A DNA stretch of 44,745 bases from Caulobacter sp. AP07 (GTDB taxonomy: Bacteria; Pseudomonadota; Alphaproteobacteria; Caulobacterales; Caulobacteraceae), in NCBI RefSeq assembly GCF_000281955.1, contig NZ_AKKF01000037.1:1-44745 (forward strand), read 5' to 3'. The notes under the pieces are model-generated. The model worked only from the letters and a program-made list of their open reading frames with translations, was not told the DNA's origin and did no database searches. Positions 7,928 to 17,400 of the stretch are shown here, piece by piece. The translations under genes were made by a program, and so were the position numbers. Every line of letters starts with the position of its first letter. Within the stretch, counting starts at the first letter, position 1.

Positions 7928-8941
7928 ATGGCCACCATTCAAGAAGTTGCGCGCGACGCAGGTGTCTCGACGGCGACGGTTTCGCGAGTGTTCAGCGCGC
8001 CCGAACTGGTGCTGGAAGCGACCCGCAAGAAGGTGATCGAGGCGGTCGCCCGCCTAGGCTACGAGCCGAACTTCGCGGCCAAGAGCCTGCGAACCCTGAG
8101 AACCGAGAAGATCCTCGTCACCGTGCCGGACATCTCCAACCCCTTCTTCTCGCAGGTCATTCGAGGGGTGGAGGAAGCGGCGATGGCGGCCGGCTACTCC
8201 GTTCTGCTGGGCGACACGCGTCACGAGGAAGCGCGCGAGGAACAGTATGCGGCGATGTTCCGGCGCAAGGAGGCCGATGGCCTGATCTTCCTGGGACACC
8301 GGCTTCCCGACACCCTAGCCGAGATCGTCGCCGCCAAGGGACCGCGAACGCCCATCGTCAACGGATGTGAATTTCGCCCGGGCCTGGCGGTGTCCAGCGC
8401 CCACATCGACAACGAGGGCGCCGCCGCCGAGGTCATGGAGCACCTCTACGGCCTGGGACACACCCGCGTCGGGGTGGTGACCGGCCCGCTGGTCAGTCCG
8501 ATCAGCAGCGACCGCCTGGCCGGCGTGCTGGCGGCGGCCCAGCGCCATGGCCGGGCCAGCGCCCTGCGCATCGCCATCGGCGACTTCTCCATCGAGTCCG
8601 GCGTGCGCCGGACCGGCGAACTGCTCGACGAGCCCGGCCGGCCGACGGCCGTCTTCTGCTTCAGCGACGAGATGGCGATGGGCGCGCTCGAGGCGATCCG
8701 CCAGCGGGGCCTGCGCTGCCCTCAGGATGTCTCGCTGGTCGGCTTCGACGACATCCGCTTCGCCCAGTACCTGAATCCGCAGCTGACCACGGTCAGCCAG
8801 CCGATGGAGCAGATCGGCCACGAGGTCGTCCGGCTGCTGCTCGACATCCTGGCGGACCGCGCCGGCGCCCTGCAGAACGTCACCCTGCCCCACCGCCTCG
8901 TCGTCCGATCGAGCACGGCCCCGCCGCCCGGCCCGGGTTAA
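7928..8941 (+). CDS. LacI-family transcriptional regulator of the sugar locus
   Basis: 337 aa. The N-terminal helix-turn-helix reads ATIQEVARDAGVSTATVSRV, followed by the hinge helix and a periplasmic-binding-protein-like effector domain (DGLIFLGHRLPD, RPTAVFCFSDEMAMGALEAI, VSLVGFDDIRFAQYLNPQLT). Start is the ATG directly before the HTH; reading further upstream adds a low-complexity tail that the family lacks. It lies divergent to the importer operon and likely represses it until the sugar is present, using the inverted repeat at 7813. Its TAA stop shares a TTAA tetranucleotide with the stop of the convergent DUF1080 gene, leaving no intergenic terminator. Confidence 0.9.
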   Translation: MATIQEVARDAGVSTATVSRVFSAPELVLEATRKKVIEAVARLGYEPNFAAKSLRTLRTEKILVTVPDISNPFFSQVIRGVEEAAMAAGYSVLLGDTRHEEAREEQYAAMFRRKEADGLIFLGHRLPDTLAEIVAAKGPRTPIVNGCEFRPGLAVSSAHIDNEGAAAEVMEHLYGLGHTRVGVVTGPLVSPISSDRLAGVLAAAQRHGRASALRIAIGDFSIESGVRRTGELLDEPGRPTAVFCFSDEMAMGALEAIRQRGLRCPQDVSLVGFDDIRFAQYLNPQLTTVSQPMEQIGHEVVRLLLDILADRAGALQNVTLPHRLVVRSSTAPPPGPG

Positions 8942-9729
8942 CCCCGCGGCGGCAGTTCGCGGACCCAGATGTCGCGGAAGCTGATCGGCGCGCTGGGGTC
9001 GCCATGGGCCTGAAGCTTGATCGGCGCCGGCCCGTGGGGCCGATAAGCGGGCTTGCCGACGTACACGGTCTCGCCGGCCAGGACCGCGTTGTCCTGCACC
9101 AGCACGCCGTTGTGGAGCACGGTCGCCGTGGCGGGCGAGACCAGCGCGCCGTCCGCGCCGAACACCGGCGCCCTCCAGACCACGTCATAGGTCTGCCACT
9201 CCCCCGGCTTGCGGCTGGCGTTCGCCAGGGGCGGATGCTGCTTGTAGAGACTGGCGGCCTGGCCGTTCACATAGGTCGGATTGTCATGCGAATCGAGAAT
9301 TTGCAGCTCGTAGCCCCGGTCGCCGGGGCCGGTGGACGCCAGGAAGACGCCGCTGTTGCCCCGCGCCTGTCCCGTCCCGGCGATATCCGCCGGGATCCGC
9401 CATTCCAGATGCAGCTGGTAGTCCCGGAAGCTTCGCCTGGTCTCGATGTTCCCGCGCGCCTTGTTCACGGTCAGCACGCCGTCCACGACGGTCCAGCCGG
9501 CCGGCGACTTGTCCTGGGTCGAGACCCATTCGTCCTGGTCATGGCCATCGAACAGCACGATGGCGTCCGACGGCGCGCCGCCGGCCTGGCTCGCCGGGGG
9601 GACCACCGCCGGGGCGGGCTTCCAGACCTCGGTGTCCTCCGGCCGGGTCTGGGCCAGGGCCAGCGATCCCGCCAACAGCCCGCCAAGGCCAAGCATCACG
9701 GATGGGAGAATGGCGCGCTTCAGCTTCAT
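8938..9729 (-). CDS. Second secreted DUF1080 protein (3-keto-disaccharide hydrolase family)
   Basis: 263 aa with a clear signal peptide (MKLKRAILPSVMLGLGGLLAGSLALAQT). The DUF1080 domain runs from IVLFDGHDQDEWVS through ARGNSGVFLASTGPGDRGYELQI to ISFRDIWVREL at the C-terminus. A proline-rich linker separates leader and domain. It differs clearly from the paralogue at 2001, so this is not a recent duplication; the two may act on different linkages or steps. It overlaps the end of the LacI gene by 4 nt and is monocistronic, read towards it. A DUF1080 gene next to the regulator supports one regulon for the locus. The ribosome site (ACGGAA) is weak. Confidence 0.85.
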   Translation of the reverse strand: MKLKRAILPSVMLGLGGLLAGSLALAQTRPEDTEVWKPAPAVVPPASQAGGAPSDAIVLFDGHDQDEWVSTQDKSPAGWTVVDGVLTVNKARGNIETRRSFRDYQLHLEWRIPADIAGTGQARGNSGVFLASTGPGDRGYELQILDSHDNPTYVNGQAASLYKQHPPLANASRKPGEWQTYDVVWRAPVFGADGALVSPATATVLHNGVLVQDNAVLAGETVYVGKPAYRPHGPAPIKLQAHGDPSAPISFRDIWVRELPPRG

Positions 9730-9910
9730 TTCCGTTCGTCACTCCACAGCGAGACGCCGACACTATGGGACCAACTCAACGTCTCCTAGGGGGCGTTGAC
9801 GCTCAAGGTCAGGCGATCGTCCCCAGCCCGTCGCGGCGACGCGCGCTGTCTTCTCACTTCATGTCGACCGCGGCGGGCCGGAAGGTGCTCGTCCCGTACC
9901 ATTCCGGCGT

Positions 9911-11014
9911 TCAGACCAGGGCCTTGAGAATACTCAGCATGACTTCGATGTCGGGCATCGGCGCGACGGCGGCGATCTGGGCCGGCATGCGGCCGGCGAT
10001 CATCGGATCGGTCTCGGCCCCGACCGCGCCGAGCGGCCCGCGAAAGCCGTGGTCGCGCCAGCCGATCTCCTGCAGCGGCCGCGCCATCAGGGCGTCGATC
10101 AGCGGCAAGGCGTGCGGGTCCAGGGCGATCAGGGGGTGGGCGGAATAGACCGTCGGCCTGGGATAGAGGGCCACCGGCTTGGCCGGCCCGGCGGCGCCGG
10201 CGATGCGCTTCCAGCGCTCCTTATCGGCCAGGATCCATTCGACCAGCTGGTTCTCGTAGCCGACCACCATCGGCTGGGCGCCCGGACCGCCGGCCACGTA
10301 GTCGTCGAACACCTTGCCGGAAGAACTGGACTTGAAGCCCATGCCCCGGAACAGGTCGACCAGCTTGGGCAGGATCGCCGGCAGGGTGTCGGCGGTGGCG
10401 ACGTCGCCGGCCAGCAGGTTGGCGGCCAGGCCGGCGAACATGAACCCTGAGTTGGACTTGTTGGGGTCCGACGCGATCAGCCGCACCCGGCCGTAGAGGT
10501 CGGGCTGGCCCAGCTCGCTCCAGGATCGGCGGGCCAGGACGGCGTCGATCAGGCCCCGGGCGTCGATATAGTAATGGGCGCCCTCCTTGGTCGCCAGGCC
10601 GGCGCGGACCAGGCCCTCGGCGATCGGGGCCCAGGAATAGATGACGATGGGCGAGTTGAAGATCACCTCGTCCTTGAGGATCTTGACCTGGCGACGGGCC
10701 AGGTCGACCAGCGGGCTGGAGCTGGGCCACAGGAACTGCGGCTTGGCGGCCAGCAGGGTCGGGTCGCGGACCTGTTCCACCGAACCGGCGCGTTCGGCCG
10801 CCAGGGCCAGGCCGTGCTGCTTGAGGGCGGCGACGGTGCGGGGGTTCTGGATGAAGCCGATCTTCTCGCCGCCGGCATAGCCCTTGACCAGGTCGACATC
10901 GCCCAGCGCCCCGCGAACCTCGGGCCGGTCGCGAAACAGCACCACCCCGCCGGTGACCGCCGCGCTGACCCCCAGGACGCCCAGCCCCGCCATCGCCCGC
11001 CTGCTCATGGCCAT
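9911..11014 (-). CDS. Membrane-anchored or secreted substrate-binding-like protein of the TelA operon
   Basis: 367 aa. The N-terminus has SRR and a hydrophobic run (GLGVLGVSAAVTGGVVLF), either a Tat leader or a signal anchor. The body resembles type 2 periplasmic substrate-binding proteins: FLWPSSSPLVDLARR, NSPIVIYSWAPIAEGL, SDPNKSNSGFMFAGLAAN and MVVGYENQLVEWIL, a set shared with the N-terminal half of the vWA lipoprotein at 11727. No ABC transporter genes are nearby, so solute uptake is unlikely; a sensor or adaptor role with the vWA protein is inferred. AAGGAG precedes the ATG and the gene starts 14 nt after the XpaC stop. A second ATG two codons in is equally possible. Confidence 0.75.
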   Translation of the reverse strand: MAMSRRAMAGLGVLGVSAAVTGGVVLFRDRPEVRGALGDVDLVKGYAGGEKIGFIQNPRTVAALKQHGLALAAERAGSVEQVRDPTLLAAKPQFLWPSSSPLVDLARRQVKILKDEVIFNSPIVIYSWAPIAEGLVRAGLATKEGAHYYIDARGLIDAVLARRSWSELGQPDLYGRVRLIASDPNKSNSGFMFAGLAANLLAGDVATADTLPAILPKLVDLFRGMGFKSSSSGKVFDDYVAGGPGAQPMVVGYENQLVEWILADKERWKRIAGAAGPAKPVALYPRPTVYSAHPLIALDPHALPLIDALMARPLQEIGWRDHGFRGPLGAVGAETDPMIAGRMPAQIAAVAPMPDIEVMLSILKALV

Positions 11015-11028
11015 GCCTCAGGTCTCCT

Positions 11029-11643
11029 TCACGGGGTGTTGCTCAGATCGGCCTTGAGGGCGTCCTTCAACACCTTCAGGTCCAGGTCGAGCGTCTGCAG
11101 TTCGGGTTCGGCAACGTCGTCGGCATATTTGGCGAAGGCCTGGGACAGCCCGCCCATCACCTCGCGGGTCTGGGTCATGCGCTCGGTGGAAGGAACCGCC
11201 CGGGCTTCCAGCGTGCGCCAGCCGTCGGCGACGCTGGCGGCGTTGGGCAGGTAGAAGGTCAGCAGGCGGCGCACGGCCATGGCGCGGTTCGGATCCTCGC
11301 GCACCTCGCGCACCACCTTGTCGCCGACCTCCAGCAGGTGGGCGATCTCGGTGCGCATGGGGGCGTCCTTGATCTCGCGACGGGCCTTGCGCAGGCGGTC
11401 GATGGCGTTGGCGGCTTCGAGCAACAGGCCCTGGGCCGTGGCGCTCCGCGCGTCCAGGACCGCCTCGTCGGTGAGCCCGGGCCCCAGGCCGCCGCCCGGC
11501 TTCAGCACCAGCCAGATCCCGCCGAACACCGCCACGGCGACCACCAGGGCCAACCACCACGGCAGGTTCAGGCCCAGCGCCAGCAGCGGCAGGGCCAGGG
11601 CCGCCGCCACCGCCGCCAGCAGGGTCGCGGTTCCCCGCCCCAT
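11029..11643 (-). CDS. XpaC-like membrane protein (5-bromo-4-chloroindolyl phosphate hydrolysis family)
   Basis: 204 aa. Two hydrophobic segments near the N-terminus (about residues 6-45) are followed by a charged helical region rich in Arg/Glu and Leu, probably coiled coil in the cytoplasm. Layout and LRKARREIKD / LLTFYLPNAASVADGWRTLE stretches match the XpaC family, which is nearly always found beside TelA. The enzymatic label is historical; no catalytic residues are visible. Start is the ATG at 11643, with CCGGAG eight bases upstream; a GTG two codons earlier is also open. It is the third gene of the TelA operon. Confidence 0.78.
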   Translation of the reverse strand: MGRGTATLLAAVAAALALPLLALGLNLPWWLALVVAVAVFGGIWLVLKPGGGLGPGLTDEAVLDARSATAQGLLLEAANAIDRLRKARREIKDAPMRTEIAHLLEVGDKVVREVREDPNRAMAVRRLLTFYLPNAASVADGWRTLEARAVPSTERMTQTREVMGGLSQAFAKYADDVAEPELQTLDLDLKVLKDALKADLSNTP

Positions 11644-11726
11644 CAGCACGACTCCGGGACAAGGCCAGGCCGCTCAACCAACCGCGCATCCACCCGCAAA
11701 ACCGCCGCGCCCCTCATCGAACCGGC

Positions 11727-13286
11727 TCAGTTATAGCCCCTGGCGGATCGGAACGCTTCCGTCAGGTTCTTGCCGCCGTCGAACACCCGCGCCCGGGTCA
11801 GTTTCGCCACCCGATCCAGCTGATCCTTGTTGGCGTCGCCGAAGGTCACGCCGAACACGGGCAGGTCGTGGCCGCCCCGCCGCCAGACGGCGTCGAAGCC
11901 TTCGGCATGGTCCGACTCGCCGTCGGTCATCAGCACCACCGCCGGCAGGTAGCCCTTGTCGAGATAGGGTTGCATGGCGGCGAAGGCGGCGTTGGCGCAG
12001 GCGTACATGTCGGTGCCGCCGCCTGAGCTTTCGGCCTCGATCGCGGCGAGCAGCCGGGCCTGGGAGGCGGGACCGCCGTCGCCTTCGAAGGTCTTTCGCG
12101 GACCGTCGTCAAAGGGGATGACGATGATGCGATCGGCCGGAGACCACTGGATCAGCGACTTGGAGGCTTCGGCGGGGGTGAGCAGGGTCCGCATGGCGGT
12201 CTTCAACTGGGCCTCGCCCTCGCCGTCCATCGAGCCGGAGAAATCCAGGCACAGGGCGGTGAGGGACGGGCGGCGCAGCACCTCCTGATAGAGGGTCAGG
12301 GCCCGGGAGATGACCGGCGGTTCCGGCAGGGCGATGGACGGCACGACGCGCGAGGGGTCGAAATTCCAGTCCGGTTCGGCGCGGGCCGGCGCGGCCATGC
12401 CGGGGGCGGTGCGGCGACCGTCGGCGGCGATGCGGGTCTGGGCCTCGGCGCTTAGCAGATAGGTTTGCAGGGCGTCGAAGAAGGCCCGGGCCTTCTTGTC
12501 CTGGCCGCGTTCGACATAGCCCAGCGGCGCATCGGCATAGGCGACGCCCTCGGCGGGGTAGACGGCGTACAGCAGCTCGCCGCCGTCCTGGCGCAGGGCG
12601 TCGTTGGTCTCCTTCAGCACCGCCTCGTAGTTCCACATGGCGTCGTAGGGCTTCCCGGCCCGGGCGGTCTCCAGATAGAGGTCCTTCAGCCAGCCCGAGG
12701 AACCGGAGGAGCGCGCCACGCCCTTCAGCAGGGCCTTGACCTTGGCCCGCGCCGCCGGGTCGTCGAGCGCTGCCGGATCCAGCCGCGAGCCGTCGCCGAA
12801 GGCCGCCGCCAGCATGGCCAGATAGGCCGCCGCGCCGGAATTGGACTGGGTGGCCGAGGTCATCAGGAACGACAGCTTGCCGGCCTGGACCGCCTGGAGG
12901 ATGTCGTCCATCCGCACCGGCTTGCCCACCCAGCCCAGCTTGCGGGCCTTGCTGGCCCGGACCCCGAGGATCACCGGCGTGGTGTCGATGGACTTCAGGT
13001 CCTTGACGCGGCGGTGGGTGTCGTAGAGCTCGATCCACAGGCTGGAGGCCGGCCAGACCGCGTCCACCTCGGGCGGCGCGTCATTGGCCAGCATCAGGCC
13101 GATGTCGAGCGAGCCCTTGTAGTCGATCTGGCACTTGACGTGCTGGCGCTTGCAGAACGCCTGAACCAGGGGCTCCAGCGACTTCTGCTCCGAGCCGGCG
13201 ACGATGTGGAAGTCCGGCGCCCGCGATCCGCAGCCGGCCAGCAGCCCGGCCAGGACGGCGACCGCCAGGACGGCCAGCCGCCTCAC
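11727..13286 (-). CDS. Lipoprotein fusing a substrate-binding-like domain to a vWA domain
   Basis: 519 aa. A lipoprotein leader ends in the lipobox LLAGC at about residues 14-18, so the protein is lipid-anchored. Residues about 25-300 form a solute-binding-like domain (DFHIVAGSEQKSLEPLV, TQSNSGAAAYLAMLAAAFG, MWNYEAVLKE). Residues about 335-519 form a von Willebrand A domain with an intact MIDAS: LDFSGSM (DxSxS), the Thr of GGGTDM and LMTDGESD. The GTG start overlaps the telA stop as GTGA, so it is coupled to TelA. vWA proteins of this sort (TerY-like) accompany TelA/XpaC in Ter-type stress modules and bind a partner through the metal site. The combination suggests ligand sensing outside the membrane. 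Confidence 0.83.
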   Translation of the reverse strand: MRRLAVLAVAVLAGLLAGCGSRAPDFHIVAGSEQKSLEPLVQAFCKRQHVKCQIDYKGSLDIGLMLANDAPPEVDAVWPASSLWIELYDTHRRVKDLKSIDTTPVILGVRASKARKLGWVGKPVRMDDILQAVQAGKLSFLMTSATQSNSGAAAYLAMLAAAFGDGSRLDPAALDDPAARAKVKALLKGVARSSGSSGWLKDLYLETARAGKPYDAMWNYEAVLKETNDALRQDGGELLYAVYPAEGVAYADAPLGYVERGQDKKARAFFDALQTYLLSAEAQTRIAADGRRTAPGMAAPARAEPDWNFDPSRVVPSIALPEPPVISRALTLYQEVLRRPSLTALCLDFSGSMDGEGEAQLKTAMRTLLTPAEASKSLIQWSPADRIIVIPFDDGPRKTFEGDGGPASQARLLAAIEAESSGGGTDMYACANAAFAAMQPYLDKGYLPAVVLMTDGESDHAEGFDAVWRRGGHDLPVFGVTFGDANKDQLDRVAKLTRARVFDGGKNLTEAFRSARGYN

Positions 13287-14368
13287 CGGGCGGGCCCCTG
13301 CGACAGCGCCTTCTTCAGGGCGTCGGTCTGGCGGTCCATCTCGATCTCGACCAGTTCGCGCTTCTTGCGGCCCTCGGCTTGGACCTGCAGCACGCCGGAA
13401 ATGGTGTCGATCAGGTCCTGGTTGGTCTTCTGCAGGGTTTCGATGTCGACGATGCCGCGCTGCGACTGGGTCTCGATGTCGATGGCCTGGGTCTTCATCA
13501 TGTCCGAGGCCTGGCGCAGCATCTCGTTGGTGGTGTCGGTGACCGTCTTCTGCAGGGCCAGGGCCTCGCGCTGGCGGGTCAGGCCCAGCAGCAGCACCAT
13601 CTTCTGCTTCCAGGCCGGGACGGTGAGGTTGATCGACGCCGCCAGGCTCTCGATCAGGGTGGCGTCGCCGTTCTGGACGATGCGGATCTGCGGCAGCTGC
13701 TGGATGGCGATCTGGCGGGCCTGCTGCAGGTACAGCACGCGCTTTTCCAGCCGGTCCAGCGCCTGGACGGCGTCCTGATAGGCCTGGGCCGCCATCAGAT
13801 CCTGGCTGCCGCCGTCGGAACCCGTGGCCTTGGCCTTGGTTTCCAGCTCGGCCAGCGGGCCCTTCTGGAATTCCCGGGCAAAGGCCTTGCCGGCGGCGAT
13901 GTAGGCGTCGAGGTCGCCGATCGAGTCGCGGGTCTGGTCGTGCAGGCCGTCCAGCATGGTGACATCGCGGCGCAGGCGGTCGACCCGCTTCTCCAGTTCG
14001 ACGGTGATGCGGTCGATCTGGGCCGCCACCGTCTCGAACTTGGAGGTGAAGCGGTGCAGTCGCCGGCGCAGGCCGCCGAACAGCCGCGTCAGGAAGCCGG
14101 CGTTCTGCAGGTCGGCGGGGTCCAGGCCCTTGGCCTTGGCGATGATGTCGCTGAGCAGCTCGCCCGTGTCGCCCAGTTCGCGGTTGCGGGTCTGCTCCAG
14201 GATCCGGTCGGCGAACCCGGCCACCTGCTGCTGGGCGCGCTCGCCGAAGGCGGTGATCTGGGCGGTGTCGGCGATGTCGATGGTCGCCTGGATCGCCGCC
14301 ACCTTGCCGCCGTCGGCCGGCGCGATGATCGGCGCCATCGCCTGAGCCGTCTTGTCGATCTCGCTCAT
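13283..14368 (-). CDS. TelA-family toxic anion resistance protein
   Basis: 361 aa, mostly alpha-helical with long charged coiled-coil stretches, no membrane segment. Family marks include an N-terminal GERAQQQVAGFADRILEQT region, GLRRRLHRFTSKFETVAAQI with the long helix after it, and LVPAWKQKM-like NLTVPAWKQKMVLLLGLTR near residue 240. TelA proteins are linked to tellurite and other envelope stress and partner with XpaC and vWA proteins; their biochemical role is not settled. First gene of the operon telA - vWA lipoprotein - xpaC - binding protein, all minus strand. GGGAGGCAGG precedes the ATG. The stop overlaps the next start by four bases. Confidence 0.85.
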   Translation of the reverse strand: MSEIDKTAQAMAPIIAPADGGKVAAIQATIDIADTAQITAFGERAQQQVAGFADRILEQTRNRELGDTGELLSDIIAKAKGLDPADLQNAGFLTRLFGGLRRRLHRFTSKFETVAAQIDRITVELEKRVDRLRRDVTMLDGLHDQTRDSIGDLDAYIAAGKAFAREFQKGPLAELETKAKATGSDGGSQDLMAAQAYQDAVQALDRLEKRVLYLQQARQIAIQQLPQIRIVQNGDATLIESLAASINLTVPAWKQKMVLLLGLTRQREALALQKTVTDTTNEMLRQASDMMKTQAIDIETQSQRGIVDIETLQKTNQDLIDTISGVLQVQAEGRKKRELVEIEMDRQTDALKKALSQGPAR

Positions 14369-14480
14369 TCCTGCCTCCCAAACCCGACAGGAAGTATGCG
14401 GAGCGTTGCACGCAAGACGAGTGACAGTTTTATTACAGCTCGAAGCGGCGGGAGACGGGAGCGTCCGGAACGCAAGACGC

Positions 14481-17400
14481 CTAGAGGAACCAGCTGCTCG
14501 CGATGGTCTGGTCCGAGAAGGTCAGGGCCTCGATGCCCAGCAGGACGTCCGTGCCTTCCAGGGCGCTGGTCACGACGAGGTACTCGCCCTGGCGCGTGAC
14601 CGCGTAGTCGGCGAAGGCGCCGTCGAAATAGGCGGTGTCGAAGCCGTTCTGGCCGTTGAGGAAGTCGTCTCCTTGCCGGCCGGCCAGGATGTCGTCGCCG
14701 TCGCCGCCGAACAGCTGGTCGCCCCAGACCGAGCCGAGCACGATATCCGCGCCGCTGGTGGCCTGGATGCGCTCGACGCTGTCGAAGGTGTCGCCAAGGG
14801 CGTCGCCGGTGGCGATGCCTGGCACCAGCATGTCGATGGTCAGGCCGCCGCCGCCCGGCAGCGTATCGTAGAGGGCGATGTCGAAGCCGTCGCCGCCGAC
14901 CAGGAAATCGGCGCCGCCGCGCCCGGTCAGCTCGTCGTTGCCCAGTGACCCGTCCAGGGTGTTGGCGGCGTTGTCGCCGAAGACCTGATCGTGGCCCACG
15001 GTCGACACCACGCCCTCGATGTTGAGCAGCGTGACGCCAAGCGCCACGCCGTTGCTGGCGGTCGGCGACATCATGTCGATGCGCAGGCCACCGCCGTTGG
15101 CCGGGCTGCCGGGCAGGAGGGTCTCGAAATGGACGGTGTCGATTCCCGCGCCGCCGTCGAAGGTGTCCTTAGCGCCCTGGGCGTAGAACAGGTCCTGGCC
15201 GCCCGCGCCCACGAACAGGATCCGGTAAAAGGAGCCGATCCCGCCCCTGAAGGTAAAGTCGCCGTCGTCGCGGGCCATGACTCGTTCGATGCTGTTGAAG
15301 CTGTCGCCAGCGCCTTCCCCCGTGCCGAGCCCGCTGTTGCGGATATCGATCACCGTTCGGGCCAGGCCGACCGTCGAGTGATAGGACGCGGTGTCGAAGC
15401 CGTCGCCGCCGATCAGGTCGTCGGCCCCGCCCGCGCCTGACAGGTCGTCGTCCCCGTCGCCGCCTGACAAGGTTTCGACGCCCGTCGTACCACGCATGAC
15501 GTCCGCGCCGGACGTCGCGACGATCGTCTCGATGCCAATCATCGTCACGCCGAACGCGTCGCCAGTGCTCAACTGGCTGTTGGCGAGATCGATGATCAGG
15601 CCGCCGCCTCCAGCCGGAGCGTTGAAGTTGATGGTGTCGTCGCCGGCGCCGCCGATGAACGTGTCGCCGCCGCCACGTCCGTTGAAGGTGTCGGCCCCGT
15701 CGCTGCCGATCAGGGTCTCGGTTCCCGTCGTGCCGAAGAACGAGAAGTTGAACGCGCCCAACCCCATCACCGCTTCGATGCCCTGGTAGGTGTCGCCGGC
15801 GCCCTCGAAGGTTCCCAGGCCTGGATTGAGCATGTCGATGACCGTAGGCACGAAGCTAGTCCCGAAATACAGGGCGATGTCGAAGCCCGCGCCGCCGATC
15901 AGCGTGTCGGCGCCCAACTTGCCAATCAGTTGATCGTCGCCATCGCCGCCCACCAGCGTCTCGGCGTAGTTCGTGCCGCGGATCGAGTCGTCGCCGGTGG
16001 TGCCGATCACCCGTTCGATCGACTGGAAGCTGTCGCCTTGCGCTTCGCCGGTGCCATAGGCGCCGTACAGCATGTCGATCAGCAGACCGCCGCCGCCCGG
16101 CAGAGCCTGGTAGTTGGCCGTGTCGAAGCCGGCCCCGCCGAACAGAGTGTCGCCCTCGGTCCCACCGAAGAGCTGGTCGTCGCCGGCGTCGCCATAGAGG
16201 ATGTCGGCGCCGGCGTCGCCGTACACCGCGTCCTGGCCGTCATTGCCATACAGCGTGTCGTCGCCGCCCAGGCCATGGATGATGTCGTCGCCCGCCAGGC
16301 CGTCGATGATGTTGGCGCTGCTCGTGCCATTGAGCGTGTCAGGACCCGGCGTGCCCGTCACGGGCGGCGGCGCGTCCAACACGACGATGGCGTCGGAGAA
16401 CTGCAACCGCTCGACATGGGTCAAGGTGTCGGTTCCGTCGCTGCCGCCCGAAACCGTCGTCACCCCGTTCGTCGTGGTGATGGTGTAGCCCGCCCTCGCG
16501 CCGGAGAAGAAGGCGATGTCGTCGCCGTCGCCGCCGTCGATGACGTCGTTGCCGCCTCGGCCGGTGAACTGGTCCGCGCCGCCCAACCCGCTCAGGGTGT
16601 TGGCGAAGCCGTCGCCCAGGAACGAGAAGTCGCCGTCGTCCAGCGCGATCATGCGCTCCATGGAAAGGATGACGTCGCCCGCCGCCTGGCCCGTGTTGGC
16701 CGCGCCCGAATACATGTCCGCGATCGTTCGGGCGACCCCGGCGGTCGAGGCGTAGTAGAGCGTGTCCGTACCCGCGTCGCCTCGCATCAGATCCGCGCCG
16801 GCGCTGCCGTAGAAGATGTCGTCGCCTCCCGCGCCCTGCAAATCCGGATCCGCGCCGGATGTGCCGCGGAAGGTGTCGCCGCCGGCCGAGCCTACAACGA
16901 TCTGTATGTCGATCAGGGTGACGTTGGCGGCGTCGCCGGTGCTGAGGCTGGAGTCGGCCAGATTGATCGTCAGGCCACCGCCGCCGGGGAGGGCGTCGAA
17001 GGTGACGGTGTCGTTGCCGGCGCCGCCGATGAAGGTGTCGCCGCCGCCGCGCCCCACGAAGAAGTCGTTGGCGGTCGAGCCGACAAAGGTCTCGGTTGCG
17101 GCCGTGCCGAAGAACGAAAAGCTGGCATTGCCCACCGCGATCACGCGCTCGATGCTCGAGAAGGTGTCGCCGGCCGCCTCGCCCTTGCTCGCGCCGGGGT
17201 TCAGCATGTCGATGATGGCGTTGCCGGTGAAGTCGTAATAGTAGGCGGTGTCGTAGCCGTCGCCGCCGATCAGCGCGTCGGCTCCGCGACGGCCCACCAG
17301 CGCGTCGTCGCCGCCCAGACCGGACAAGGTTTCGGCGCCGTCGGTCCCGCGAATGGAGTCCGCGCCCGAGGTTCCGATCACCTGCTCGATGTTGACGAAC

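Noticed and set aside
9776..9799. TCAACG/CGTTGA inverted repeat upstream of the second DUF1080 gene
   Set aside because: Only 6-bp arms around 12 bases, with no resemblance to the operator at 7813; too weak to list as a site.
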